The translations under genes and the position numbers were made by a program. From contig OZ345381.1 of NCBI GenBank assembly GCA_977006965.1, forward strand, positions 868,001-932,000: DNA of 64,000 nucleotides, read 5' to 3'. The stretch comes from Phymatolithon calcareum (taxonomy: Eukaryota; Rhodophyta; Florideophyceae; Hapalidiales). Positions 40,554 to 50,634 of this stretch are shown piece by piece; the first letter of the stretch is position 1; each line of letters begins with the position of its first letter. The notes beneath the pieces were generated by a model. That model was not told where the DNA came from. It worked only from the letters and a program-made list of their open reading frames with translations, and did not search any database.

Positions 40554-41137
40554 TCAAAATTCTGAGCCATCCTCCTTCAGAAAAGAGTCCTACAGTTACT
40601 CTATTTTCAAGCAGTACTTCGGAATACGACAGATTTGATAAAAGAAATCGATTCTGAATGTGTTCTGCTCCGCAAGCGTACGCTGTTGCCTTATGAGTTT
40701 GTCCTTATATAGCGCGTTGGCATAGTAAGGGGCTTCAGAGGGTGTACATCAAATTACACACGACACACCAGGAATCTGGTGTCTAAAACTGGACTTCAGC
40801 TCTGCTGTAAGGAGATTGAGATTTGTCCTTTGTACACTGGGATGCTGACGCTGATTCACGAATCGTAAATTTGTCGATTTATTTCAGAGATACCATTAAA
40901 GTCGTCACATAAATATTGTGTGTCTTGCCCTTCCATAATCTTGTACTAGCTTGTACGTATAGATCTACAATACTTATTTTGATTTCGGCACGATTGCTTC
41001 AATTGCTGGCAAGGACAGTGAGATTGGTCGAGTGGAAGATCAGAGCACTGCTCCCGAAAATTGAAATGACGTTCGTGATGCCAAGTAGCCTGGGCTTCAG
41101 ATTTTCGACGAAGCTGTTTGTGAGCTTCTTGAAGGTG

Positions 41138-41256
41138 TGTGATGCAGGAGGTGAACGAATACATGGACCGTGAGCTTGGTCGAGAGGAAGAGCAGTACTC
41201 TGGTCTTCCGCTCGACCTAGCTCACGGTCCATGTATTCGTTCACCTCCTGCATTAC
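41138..41256. repeat. Inverted repeat, ~54-bp arms (copy 2 only)
   Basis: The left arm, about 41138-41191, and the right arm, about 41203-41256, share GATGCAGGAGGTGAACGAAT, ACATGGACCGTGAGCT and GGTCGAG as reverse complements, with few mismatches. The spacer is about 11 nt. Copy 1 has the left-arm sequence only once (about 22287-22340). Confidence 0.9.
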
Positions 41257-41475
41257 AGGGCGTGAAACAGGAACTTAACGAATACATGGACCGTGAGTCA
41301 CGGGCGATGTATTCGCCACCTCACGAGGATTTCGTCCAAAATCTGAAGCCCTTGCAGAACTTCATTCACCCGCACGTCCTCGATGTCTTGAACGTTGGGA
41401 ATCCTTGCCTCTTCCCTCGCTTCCTCAGCGGCTTCGGCGATTGGAGCGGATGCAGCATCCACGGGCTTCTCGCCA

Positions 41476-41566
41476 TAAACACAATGCCGTCATGAAGCCA
41501 ACCGAGAAGCCCGAGGATGCTGCATCCGCGGGCTTCTCGGTTGGCTTCATGACGGCAGTGTGTTTA
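41476..41566. repeat. Near-perfect palindrome, 45-bp arms, 1-nt spacer (copy 2)
   Basis: It is identical in structure to 22838-22928: arms 41476-41520 and 41522-41566, single T at 41521. Because both tandem copies have it, it predates the segmental duplication. Confidence 0.95.
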
Positions 41567-41839
41567 TATGTTGCCCAGCTTGCACGGTATGTTGGAAGGT
41601 GCTGGTTGAGATACCGACGGCGGCATCTGGCTTAGCGAGAACCGACGTAAGTTATGACTTAGAACTCCGAGCGACGAAGCCGTCGATGTTTCTGTCGGTT
41701 GACCACAGAAATAAGCGAAATTCTACTTTTTGCAATGTTCTGCCCAGCAGTGCTCTGCATTACAGTATGTTGCCAAGATCCGCGTCAGTCAACGGCACTT
41801 GCCACCCTCTGTATGATAAGGCCCACGGAACTTTCGTTC

Positions 41840-43450
41840 CAACGCACATGACCTTCCCCAGGCCGCATGCATTTCATCTAGAATCTGTGCACTGCAAAAT
41901 ATGGGACTGAAGTCGATACGTCAAGGAAGTATTAACAGGAAGATTAGGGGTGGGTTTGCCACGATAAGCTTTCGGTAAATCACGTCATCCCCTAGAATTC
42001 CGACCGCTGGCTAGAATCGTTTGTCAAATGAACCGTGGAAGCTCAGAGGGGGTGTGTTCGCATCTAATCTCGGACGACCAGCGCGTGAAATGGAATCAAA
42101 CATAGATGGAGAAGAAGACAACAAAGTCAGTATAATAAAAGTGTTGAGAATAGGTCAGAAACAGAAGCAAGACCGTTCAAGATATCTGTTTTCGAAGAAT
42201 AGGAAGAAGACAAGGAAACGAAGTCAAGAATAATTTCTCTGGAACGGCAAGGACAGGTGGAGCACTAAAGCTGCAAATCTATGCGCAAAAATTGGAAATT
42301 CTCCTTAGAAACATGGCATATTGGAGGAAGTGTTCGGACAGCGTGGAGCATGAAGTCATCGATTATTTCCAAAGCGAACATGAATCATCGGGAAATCGGA
42401 AAGGAACGAGTGCAATTGGCATCATTCCATCCTGAACCATACGGATAGAGTGAGGGACTAAGAATGTCACTTGACCTCCAGTTGAGAAGCTATTCACTAT
42501 TAACATAAGCTCAGTTTACTTCGATAGGAGGCGTATTTTGAGCTCCCTAGCGCCGTAGTTGATCATCGTGCTCAATATTCAAAGGGTCATTGGCGATTTT
42601 CCTGCAACGATATCCTATGAAGCACACCATTGACTTGCTTGATCTCGCGAGCTTCCCTTAAATGCGTCCAGTCTTGACGCTGTGCCCTCCACAGACTGTG
42701 GATGCCGTGCCGTCGACCAGGGGATGGCCATAAGTTATAGCCTTTTGGCCCATAAGTTTCTGGGGATCTTGCCGTAGGTGGCTATTGCTGCTGCCTACGT
42801 CCGATCTTGGGTTGTGGTGAAGGCGACAAAAACGACGAAATTAGACGCATACATACTCGTTGGCGACTTGTCTGGCATGTTGGGGAAACCATGTCATGTC
42901 TGCGTTCATAGGAACTAAGCGCTTGTGTGCTGCAGGTGAGTTAACACATTGTTTAAAAACATGCCTGCAAGCCACCCTCGGACGAGTGGACCTTCTTTTA
43001 AAAATCTCAGCGCGAATGCTTTTGTGATGTGGACAATTCCACGTTGTTGTCGAGGCAAGGTTGTTCCGCGTGCCAGCGCTGCCGGTCGAGCACCCTTGGT
43101 GGTCGGGTCAACGCCAATGAGATGGCATTGCGAATATTGTTGCATGCGGGATGCATGACCCATTTAAAAACAGGGAAGATGTGCACGGCTCCTTCCTCTG
43201 GTGTTTCATTTCTAATTTTAAAACTAATCGCTTTTCGTCTTGAAGACCCTTTTTTAAAAGAGCCTTCAGACACGAAAAACGATTAATCACAAGACGCAGT
43301 CGCAAACGCCTAGCCCACCGTCCACCAGCAAGGTTGTAAAAGTCCTGTGGGACTCGAAGGCTTCAATGAAACGTCATCGCAGACCGTCCCTGCTGGAAAG
43401 AATCCACCATTGGTGCAAAAGACCGAGAAGGCTACTCGTTTAGTATTTCT
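41840..43450. other. Duplicated tract with only degenerate ORFs (copy 2)
   Basis: It is nearly identical to 23240-24900. The minus-strand ORF 43007-43273 (SLALTRPPRVLDRQRWHAEQ) corresponds to 24384-24701. Frames differ between the copies. I do not recognise a gene. Confidence 0.4.
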
Positions 43451-43512
43451 TTCGTGTCACTCGATGTTGTCCACCCTCGCCAAACAAAGCAACTGCTCCC
43501 GCAACCGCGACT

Positions 43513-43960
43513 TCAAATTCTCTGTCTCACACGCCATGGAGATCGATACGTGAATTGCGCAACCTGCAAGTCGTCTGCACTGCGTGCATTCGACTCTGAC
43601 CCGACAATCAGTCCCTCCAGTCTCATATAGCGGTCGTCTGCACATCCAGTATTCCCTGTGGTATCCACGACGCAAATCTTCTTGTCACGTTCCAGCAACA
43701 ATCTCCGGTTTGCCACAACAGGAATGTGCAATTGAACACCCAAAACGGAACGCAAAGCCTTGAGCCTCAATACATCCGCACAGCAAAACGCATACAACAA
43801 CACGTAACCAGCAGCAACTGCAACGTTGCGCACGAATGTGCCAATACTTCCGTGGTTTTGCATGCCGTCGCACACAAGCAGAAAAATGGCGAACCCTTAG
43901 TGCGCAAATATCATCATTACTTCATCCGGCAATACGGTGCGGCCATGACCCTTCTCGGAA
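43513..43960 (-). pseudogene. Membrane-protein gene relic, copy 2
   Basis: It is open from about 43875 to 43513 on the minus strand. It reads NHGSIGTFVRNVAVAAGYV, LLYAFCCADVLRLKALRSV and KKICVVDTTGNTGC, ending WRVRQRI. A TAA just before GFAIFLLVCDG removes the upstream part that is still open in copy 1 (ALSGFAIVL). No ATG precedes the membrane segment in the open part except an internal one. No known domain. Confidence 0.45.
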
Positions 43961-44159
43961 ACGAGTGTGGCAGTGCAACCACACGTGGCAAGGAGGTGCG
44001 TAACGCGTCGGAGAGAGAAATGCGCTCTGAAGCTTTCTCGATGCACTAAAAAGGCCTCGAGGGGAAGACCGGCAATGCGGGTATCGAGAAGCAGAAGATG
44101 TGCACCAAGAATTTTTTCCTTTATGTTCCCGCTGGTACCGGCGCAGAAGGCTGCGTTCG

Positions 44160-44215
44160 GCGTCTCTGTGTGGGCTGTTCAAGCTTTCCAACTTGAACAG
44201 CCCACGCAGAGATGC
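44160..44215. repeat. Inverted repeat, 24-bp arms, 8-nt spacer (copy 2)
   Basis: The arms 44160-44183 and 44192-44215 match those at 25603-25658, with base changes in both arms of the outer part. Confidence 0.9.
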
Positions 44216-44919
44216 CACAAGCCATTTGCGTCAGAGATCGGAGTGCGACATGCAAGCGACCTGGCAACTTAGCAGGGAGTCGGGCGAGTAACGAAGAAAA
44301 TGGAAGGAAAGGGAGAGTCTTTCAATTATGTGCCAATCTCTCAACTTGCAATCGTGCATCACAACTCTCAACAAAATTCGTTAGTTCGGTTTCCGCAGTC
44401 ACCGCCGCAAATTCCACCACCCGATTTGCATCAATGCCGCCGAAAGAAAAATGCGAGCGCAAGAAGTCGGAGGCACGCCAGGAAAACTGTACACGGGTGG
44501 CGCTTCAGCCGAACGAAGGACAGGACGTGTTTTGGAGCGCGTGGACGGCCGACAGGGCAACTTCAAGCTGTGTTTGAAGCTACGCAACGCGGGAAGCGTC
44601 TCATGAGAGATGTGTTTGATGGCATATTAGGTTTATGTCTTGCGGTGCCAATTCGAAAGACGGAGTTCCTTCGCAGCAGCAGATAAGGGGAATGACGAAG
44701 TTTGTGCATTCGCGGAAGATGGTTGACGGTGCAGTCATCTCAGGGCTCCTATTGTGCATGAAGGCGGCGTGTCGCGTTGCTTGGTCGCCCAGACAAAGGA
44801 CAAGATCGTTTATGTTTCAATTTGGAGGTTTAATTTTGATAATTTTTCGATTTGTCTTGCCAGTTCGAACAGCTCTGAAAAAATATGGTGTACAAGATGG
44901 TCATCGTCGAAAGCTCGTC

Positions 44920-45186
44920 TTAGGTGTCTCCTCCAAACTCCTCCAAGGCTGCAATGGACACTTTCACAAAGTCGTAGAAAGATGTGGCCGATGTTCGCAA
45001 TGACTTCTTGCTCTTTGCTTTGAAGCGCATGTGAAAAGTTGCATTCTCGACCCAGAGATGACGCTGCACTTCGTCCGGTCGCAGTTCAGGGTCTACCGCG
45101 GTCGCTTTTCTCACAATTTCGGCAAATTTGTGAGAAGGAAGCTCAATACTTGCCTCATAGACGAAGGGAAACTCTTCGTCAGCCAT
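44920..45186 (-). CDS. PCC1: EKC/KEOPS complex subunit Pcc1
   Basis: This is an 88-residue ORF with an ATG start, the usual size of the family. It reads ASIELPSHKFAEIVRKATAV, then DPELRPDEVQRHLWVENATF, then FKAKSKKSLRTSATSFYDFV and KVSIAALEEFG. The LPS-A-IV-KA, DPELRP-EV-R and S-RTS-TSFYDFV pattern is that of Pcc1/LAGE3. Pcc1 dimerises and activates Kae1 in the KEOPS complex, which makes the t6A37 modification of ANN-decoding tRNAs. It is encoded about 245 bp downstream of guanylate kinase on the same strand. The tandem copy at 26330-26350 has lost this gene by a clean ~420-bp deletion, so this may be the only copy in the region. Confidence 0.85.
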   Translation of the reverse strand: MADEEFPFVYEASIELPSHKFAEIVRKATAVDPELRPDEVQRHLWVENATFHMRFKAKSKKSLRTSATSFYDFVKVSIAALEEFGGDT

Positions 45187-45430
45187 TTCTTTTGGTACAG
45201 TACGACGGTGACAGTGAAGGTTGAAAATGAGCTGCTGATGTTGACCCTGACTTGAGTATGATCAGCTTTTGCCACAGACGAATTTCATTCCCTGATGCCA
45301 AATATCGTACTCCAATCTACAACGTACTTTACTTTATTCCACTTCTTCAGGCATCACAAAAATGAATGCAGAATCCAAGAAAACATAGAAAAATGTGAGA
45401 CATTTCTTTTCTTCATGCAACACGCACGAA

Positions 45431-46180
45431 CTACTTTTGCGATTCAGCCGCGGCCTTCATGTCTTCACGCAGCACTTCCTTGAGTTCCTTGTACGCCTTT
45501 TCCAAATCATCATTCACAATCACGCAGTCAAACAGGCCCTTCTCATCCTTCGCTTCAATTTCCTTCTGTGCGTTCCCCAGCCTTGTAACAATCGCCTCTT
45601 CACTTTCCGTACCGCGGCCGCGAAGTCTGCTCTCCAGTGCCTCAATGGACGGCGGTGCCACGAAGACGTACGTAGCATTCAGTCCCTTTGCGCGTGCGCT
45701 GCGGCAACCCTGTACGTCTATGTCCAGAATGCAGATCTGACCTTTCTCGCGCACCTTTTCCACAGCTGCGACCGAGGTACCGTAATGTTTGCCGTGCACT
45801 TCAGCATGCTCAATGAATTTGCCGGCTGCCACTTCAGCCAGGATCTTCTCTACAGTCGTGAAGTTGTAATGCACGCCGTCAACCTCGCCTGCACGCGGCG
45901 GTCGCGTGGTGTGCGAGACGGAGAAGCCGAAGAGATTCGAAAACTCTTTTTGCAACTTCCCAATCAATGTACCCTTGCCGACACCAGACGGACCGGCGAT
46001 CACGACCGCCTTCGGCCCAACAGTTTCTGGGGTGGAATGCATTGGGGTGTATTGCGAAAAGAAGTGGTGGATCGGCTTGAGTGGATGGGAGAAGTAGGTT
46101 GCAGCGAATGTGGTCCGCTGATTGATGATGGCGAGGGAAAAAATTGTACGCGTCAATCGGAGGTATCGATAAAGGGTCAT
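45431..46180 (-). CDS. GUK1: Guanylate kinase
   Basis: The 249-residue ORF has the P-loop GPSGVGKGTL, the GMP-binding segment FSVSHTTRPPRAGEVDGVHY, FIEHAEVHGKHYGTS, CILDIDVQGCRS, and the lid RLRGRGTESEEAI. The enzyme phosphorylates GMP or dGMP to the diphosphate with ATP. The first ATG (46180) gives a 46-residue basic and hydroxylated extension (MTLYRYLRLTRTIFSLAII) that could be a mitochondrial presequence. The internal ATG at 46042 (MHSTPETVGPKAVV) gives the usual ~200-residue cytosolic enzyme, so dual targeting is possible. Copy 1 of the tandem duplication has only the C-terminal half (26459-26938). Confidence 0.95.
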   Translation of the reverse strand: MTLYRYLRLTRTIFSLAIINQRTTFAATYFSHPLKPIHHFFSQYTPMHSTPETVGPKAVVIAGPSGVGKGTLIGKLQKEFSNLFGFSVSHTTRPPRAGEVDGVHYNFTTVEKILAEVAAGKFIEHAEVHGKHYGTSVAAVEKVREKGQICILDIDVQGCRSARAKGLNATYVFVAPPSIEALESRLRGRGTESEEAIVTRLGNAQKEIEAKDEKGLFDCVIVNDDLEKAYKELKEVLREDMKAAAESQK

Positions 46181-47418
46181 CTTTGACGAAATGATGCACT
46201 GTAAGACCTCCGTTCATGAAACAAAAACATTGAACTGGTCCCGTCAATGGGAAACCAACCAAAGGTATACACGTGCACACGGCTTGTTGGGATTCTCCTT
46301 CACTGTCAGTTGTGGCTTTCGTGACGCTTACATATCATGTACAGTATGCGTACACAAAAGCGTCTGCTTGATGCAAAAGCCGGGAAGATGTTGATGCGCT
46401 CAAGGACTTCAACATGCTCGATCACCCATTTTTATACCGCAAAGCATTAATTGGTGATGATATTGAGGCTGCATCTATGCGAAGGCGAATTAGCCCACCT
46501 TTGGGAAAACCGTCACCCCGGTTCGCACTGGAATGGGACATGACCGCAGTGAAGACAGGACTGTACGGGAAGTGCTACGGCAAGATTGAGGCGTGTTAAT
46601 CACTGCCAGACGTCATCTTGCGTTTGTGTAAAGACTTCAGCGAGATGGATATTTTCCTCAGCCCAAGAAACAGTGTACATAATGATGCGTGCAGAGGACA
46701 TCAGTCAGACGCAGGGAAATCCCAAAATACGCGTGGTGTTGATCACTGCAATTCGTATCCCATTGGAAATTTTGAAGATAGAGTAACATGTCGAAAGGAT
46801 TACGAAACCCTGGACATTCGTGCATTCAAAGTGTATGTCCTTTCTTTCCTTAATACTCGTTTGCTTCCTCCTAAATGAGGGCGCGGACAAGGAGATGGCC
46901 AAAGTTGACGCAAGGCGACCCATTCCACTTAGTCTGCTCAACGCAGCTGCTGCATGTCGACCGCTGGCAGAAATTAACTCATGTTGGGTCAAGGAGGCAT
47001 GTTTGGATAGACACTCGTGACGAAAATTGACGTCTAAATGACATTGTGATCGTTGAAGTTGGCAATTCGGCAGTGCAAACAGAGGCATGAATCCAGAACC
47101 GTCCGCCCGCCACGTCATCATGCTGTATACTTGCAGCTGAATAGAAGAGATCTGCGGCCATCTTCACATTCATTCTGCCTTTGTAGGCACTTGATTCACC
47201 ATCTTTTCCCTAATTTTCAGCCGAAGTTTTTAAACTTCAAAAATATTTTTGAAACTCGTGATTTACAGGCTAATCTTACTGCTGCTGTGCAATTGTCATT
47301 AGCGAATAACTTTACGTCCTTGTAGGGGTTTCCATTGCGGCTCCATTCCCATCCTCTTCCTTCCCCTCTACTCCCGCGCACACTCTCCATTTCCCATCAA
47401 GCCCCATTCGTCGAAACC
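46181..47418. other. Intergenic, no supported gene
   Basis: This is divergent spacing between guanylate kinase (minus) and the ZIP transporter (plus). Short ORFs have no recognisable domain and overlap on several frames. It probably holds both promoters; no clear core element was found. Confidence 0.5.
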
Positions 47419-48358
47419 ATGGTGGTAGCCCCCACCAGCGGCGGGTCAGGCCTGACCGCCATCGCGGCAAACGCCTCAGATATCCGCGCAAACTTCCCAA
47501 TCGCCCTTGCACTCTCCACGCTCGCCGGCCTCTCGACCGGCATCGGCGGTCTTGTGGTCGTGTTCTACCCAGAACTCTCTGTGCGCGGATTGGGTCTCTG
47601 GCAAGGTGCCGCGGCCGGCTTCATGATTGCCGTGAGCGCGCTAGATCTCGCGCCCACAGCCCTGGCCGACTTGTCCTTCTGGTCTGCCTTCCCTGCCTTT
47701 CTGCTTGGGTTTTTCAGTCTCCTCTTACTGCGCTCCGCCATCCCGGAGCCCGACCTCACTCGTCTGGCACTCATCAAGGACGGTGACGAACGCACGCAAT
47801 CCGTTCTTTGGAGCGGTCTGCTTACTGCGCTCGGTATCGCGCTGCATAACTTCCCGGAGGGTATTGCCGTTTGTGCGGCTTCTTTGCGCGGGTTGCAGTT
47901 TGGCGCTCCGCTTGCGATTGCTATTGGACTGCATAATATTCCTGAGGGAATGGCTGTCGCACTGCCGGTATGCTGAATGAACGTTTCCAGCGTGCACGGG
48001 TTTTGGGTTTGCGATTTATTCACGGCTGATGCGTCTTGTTTTTGATTTGTAGGTGTATTACGCTACCCGGAATAAGTCATTTGCAGTGCGCCTCGCGTTG
48101 ATTTCAGGATTGGCAGAACCTGCAGGTGTGTTTTTTGTCCTTGCTCTCATACAGGTGCTTGGTGTTTTGACGAAGGCTTTTGTCGCCGCCATGATTGCCG
48201 CTGTTGCAGGTGTCATGGTTGCACTAAGTGTCGCGGAGCTCTTTCCGCAGGCGTGCAATCATTGTGGCAAGCGTGATGCACTTGCGTCTACTGCGTCCGG
48301 CTTCCTCGTCATGTCCGCGCTCCTTGTTGCTATCGAATGGTCCGGTCTCGGGCTGTGA
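47419..48358 (+). CDS. ZIP family metal transporter, GufA/ZupT-like (two exons)
   Basis: Exon 1 is 47419-47967 and exon 2 is 48053-48358. The 85-bp phase-0 intron begins GTATGC and ends TTTGTAG, and splicing joins VALP to VYYATRNKS. The product has 284 residues from ATG 47419 (context ACCATGG); the longer frame starts at TTG. About eight membrane segments are visible. The metal-binding helices carry ALHNFPEGIAV and GLHNIPEGMAV, the ZIP signature with two His and two Glu. SGLAEPAGVFF and ALSVAELFPQA follow. The short form with an E-P-x-G helix and no long His loop is the GufA/ZupT subgroup. It moves zinc, iron or manganese into the cytosol; the compartment and metal cannot be read from sequence. 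Confidence 0.9.
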
Positions 48359-48455
48359 AGGGAGGACGAGCCACTGTTTGCTGGCGACAGCGGTTCATCT
48401 GTGTATACAATTTTGTAAGTTTTTATTTATTCACGTTTCCGGCCAACCTTCATCG

Positions 48456-49970
48456 TCAGCGATGCTCGTGTCTCGCATAAACACTCCGTTTCTCCCATTG
48501 TGCTTTGTTTATGGCAACTACCGACAGCCACTTCTGAGCGCGGCACATTTTCATCTCATCCAACGTCTCGCTCGTGCAGACTGTCGTGGACATTGTGCTC
48601 CTTTCGCTCACCTCGTGAGTAGCCATCTGGAATTTCTGCCCATGCCGTCGCAGTGAATCCATCTCTGCCCACACCGTCCGACGTCTGCGTCTGTTCTCCG
48701 TTTTCATGCGAGCTCGTCGCAACATGCGCACAGATCTTTCCGCTGCATCCGCACGTGTCCGCACAGCGCGCAAGCAGAGGGCAAACATATTCTCAATGCG
48801 CTTAAGCTCTTCACGGTCCGAACGAGTCTTCATGGCGAGATCCCTTGCCCATTGCACAAGACTTTTTTCTTCTGCCGCGCCTTCGGCTAGCGTCGCCGCA
48901 ACGGCCCGGAGCAACCCGCCCCTCTCCGCAGCTTCGGTGAACCTATTGATCTCCGTGCGAAGCGCCTCCTCAGCGCTCATTCCACGTGCCATTCGGAGCG
49001 CCTCAGCGGGTCCAGGAGCGAGGGGGAGCGCTGCACGCATGGCGGGTGCAACCCGAGCTGCAATTCCCGCGGCCGCGGTCAGCAGAGCACGCCACGTCGG
49101 TCCATGCGTCCCGGGCAGTCGCTCGTCCAGATGCGGAGCGTCTGCAACTTTGAGCGCAATGCGAACACCGTCTGCAAAAGTGATTGTCGCTGCATTTACA
49201 TAAAACGCAACATGGAGCGAAATGTGACGGGAGTCGGGAACAAAGCCAAATCGTGCCCCGCGGGGCAGGTACAGCACGTCGCCCTCTGAGAGCTCGTGCG
49301 AGCTTGTTCCGCCTTCGTGTATGGTGACCTCTATTTCTTGTGTTCCGTCCAGCTGGACGAAATAAGCATCGCGCCTAAGTGTTTCCCTCCCACCTCTGCC
49401 ACCGTGTGCCGAAGGTGCAAAGCGCAATTCTGCACTCACTGCCGCACGCCAGAATTTCCGAAGAGCCTGTGCGAAGGCCGCAACGGGCGCAGAGCGGCGC
49501 TCCATGGAGCTTATTTGCAACGCAAAGCCGTCACGGAATGCTGCATGCACATGTGCGACATCGACCGCTCGATTCAATCCTCCCCAGTGTGTTGCGATTT
49601 GTTCCGTGCGACCGTCGCGTCCTCGTGTCAGAACGACGTCCTCGCCCAACTGCAGCGGACCGGCAGTGCTCGCTGAGGCATTTGCGATTAAAATTGCGTC
49701 GATGTTTTCGTTCTGCACCCAGCGACGATGAATGCGCGTCCAGGACGTGCGGTCTTGGCGATCGCTATGACGAATTAGTAGCGCTGACGTGTCGAAGTAC
49801 AATGCGAAGAAGTCCTCCAAGGTTTCGGGTCCCCCGAGCAGATCAGTTGGTGCTGTGGATCCTGGATAGGCTTCTGCGAGTTGGAGCCAAGGACGGAATG
49901 GGTCAGGGGCGGTAGATGCTAGGACCGGGAGCAGGAATGCCGCTATGGCGGCGTGAAGATGTACTCGCAT
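48456..49970 (-). CDS. Cupin_4/JmjC-like protein with signal peptide, iron ligands missing
   Basis: The 504-residue GC-rich ORF starts at ATG with a signal peptide (MRVHLHAAIAAFLLPVLAST). LEDFFALYFDTSALLIRHSD resembles the N-terminal part of NO66/MINA-type ribosomal oxygenases. ATHWGGLNRAVDVAHV and AYFVQLDGTQEIEVTIHEGG, then LSEGDVLYLPRGARFGF and SRHISLHVAF, follow that family's jelly roll in order. Where active members have the HxD iron ligands just before the FVLQL-G strand, this protein has GGRETLRRD. The third His after PRG is also replaced (PRGARFGF). It is thus probably a non-catalytic cupin acting in the secretory pathway. The C-terminal 150 residues are basic and helical. Its stop lies about 100 bp past the convergent ZIP gene stop. 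Confidence 0.7.
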   Translation of the reverse strand: MRVHLHAAIAAFLLPVLASTAPDPFRPWLQLAEAYPGSTAPTDLLGGPETLEDFFALYFDTSALLIRHSDRQDRTSWTRIHRRWVQNENIDAILIANASASTAGPLQLGEDVVLTRGRDGRTEQIATHWGGLNRAVDVAHVHAAFRDGFALQISSMERRSAPVAAFAQALRKFWRAAVSAELRFAPSAHGGRGGRETLRRDAYFVQLDGTQEIEVTIHEGGTSSHELSEGDVLYLPRGARFGFVPDSRHISLHVAFYVNAATITFADGVRIALKVADAPHLDERLPGTHGPTWRALLTAAAGIAARVAPAMRAALPLAPGPAEALRMARGMSAEEALRTEINRFTEAAERGGLLRAVAATLAEGAAEEKSLVQWARDLAMKTRSDREELKRIENMFALCLRAVRTRADAAERSVRMLRRARMKTENRRRRRTVWAEMDSLRRHGQKFQMATHEVSERSTMSTTVCTSETLDEMKMCRAQKWLSVVAINKAQWEKRSVYARHEHR

Positions 49971-50634
49971 TGGGTCGGTGGAATTGTGCCAGGCTTTGGC
50001 GGGAGCAATTTGTTACAAGGCTCATGATAAGACGGTGTGCATCCTGGCTTGCCGAGGTGACCGTTTCGTTGAGCGCTGTCGGTAACAGTTAGACCGACAG
50101 CCTCAGAAAAACGGATACGGGTGAAAGGTCGGGAAGATGACTGACCTTGTGGAATCAGTATGAGGTCTTGCAAACAAGCGGGATTGACTCTTCTCATACT
50201 GCCCTAGTTCCTTCGCTTGCTTCTCCTGTCGACATTGAACTCGCCCTCTAGTTCGTCAACTCCCTTCCGTAGCGTGTCGAATATCTGGGTGATCGTAGGC
50301 GATTCTGAAACGCACCCCAGACCCGGAATATCGGCCCTTTCGTGAACCTTGAAGAAATAACTCTCCTTACCGCAATATGGAAAGAAAGAAAAAATTCTCC
50401 TGACTAAAGATCCTGTCATAGTCAGGAGAGTTCTTTCTTTCTTTCTTTATTGTGGAAAGGAGACTTATATATTCAATTCTTTGGAGTTCTTGTTTGCAAA
50501 TGATCAAGATTTGTCACAGAAGACATGTAAAAGTGTATTGTAAATGCTAATAAACGGCAAGCCATCCATATCGCTTTGTCAACGTCGTCTGGGGGTGTCA
50601 TGGTGTGGATTCGGAACTGTTTACACGTGCAGTG
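49971..50634. other. Intergenic with (TTTC)n tract
   Basis: TTCTTTCTTTCTTTCTTTATTGTGG at about 50434-50455 is the reverse complement of the CAATAAAGAAAG tail seen on the LINE and SINE-like elements. It suggests a minus-strand insertion whose body lies at about 50456 onward, but that body matches none of the copies seen. No gene is supported. Confidence 0.4.

Larger units (their letters stand above)
40980..41570. pseudogene. Rearranged copy of the local family gene (copy 2)
   Basis: This is the counterpart of 22140-22930 but shorter. The central PENGN-coding part is missing and replaced by a large palindrome (41138-41256). The 5' gene end at 41400-41566 lies in the same 45-bp-arm palindrome as in copy 1. 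Confidence 0.65.
27008..45888. repeat. Tandem segmental duplication, copy 2 (~18.9 kb with insertions)
   Basis: It is collinear with 14868-26938. The extra length comes mainly from the LINE cluster 27910-33235, the insertion at 36000-36655, the hAT-like element 37554-38773 and smaller insertions near 38931, 39901 and 40288. It retains intact Pcc1 and guanylate kinase genes at its right end and so looks like the parental copy there. Confidence 0.9.
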
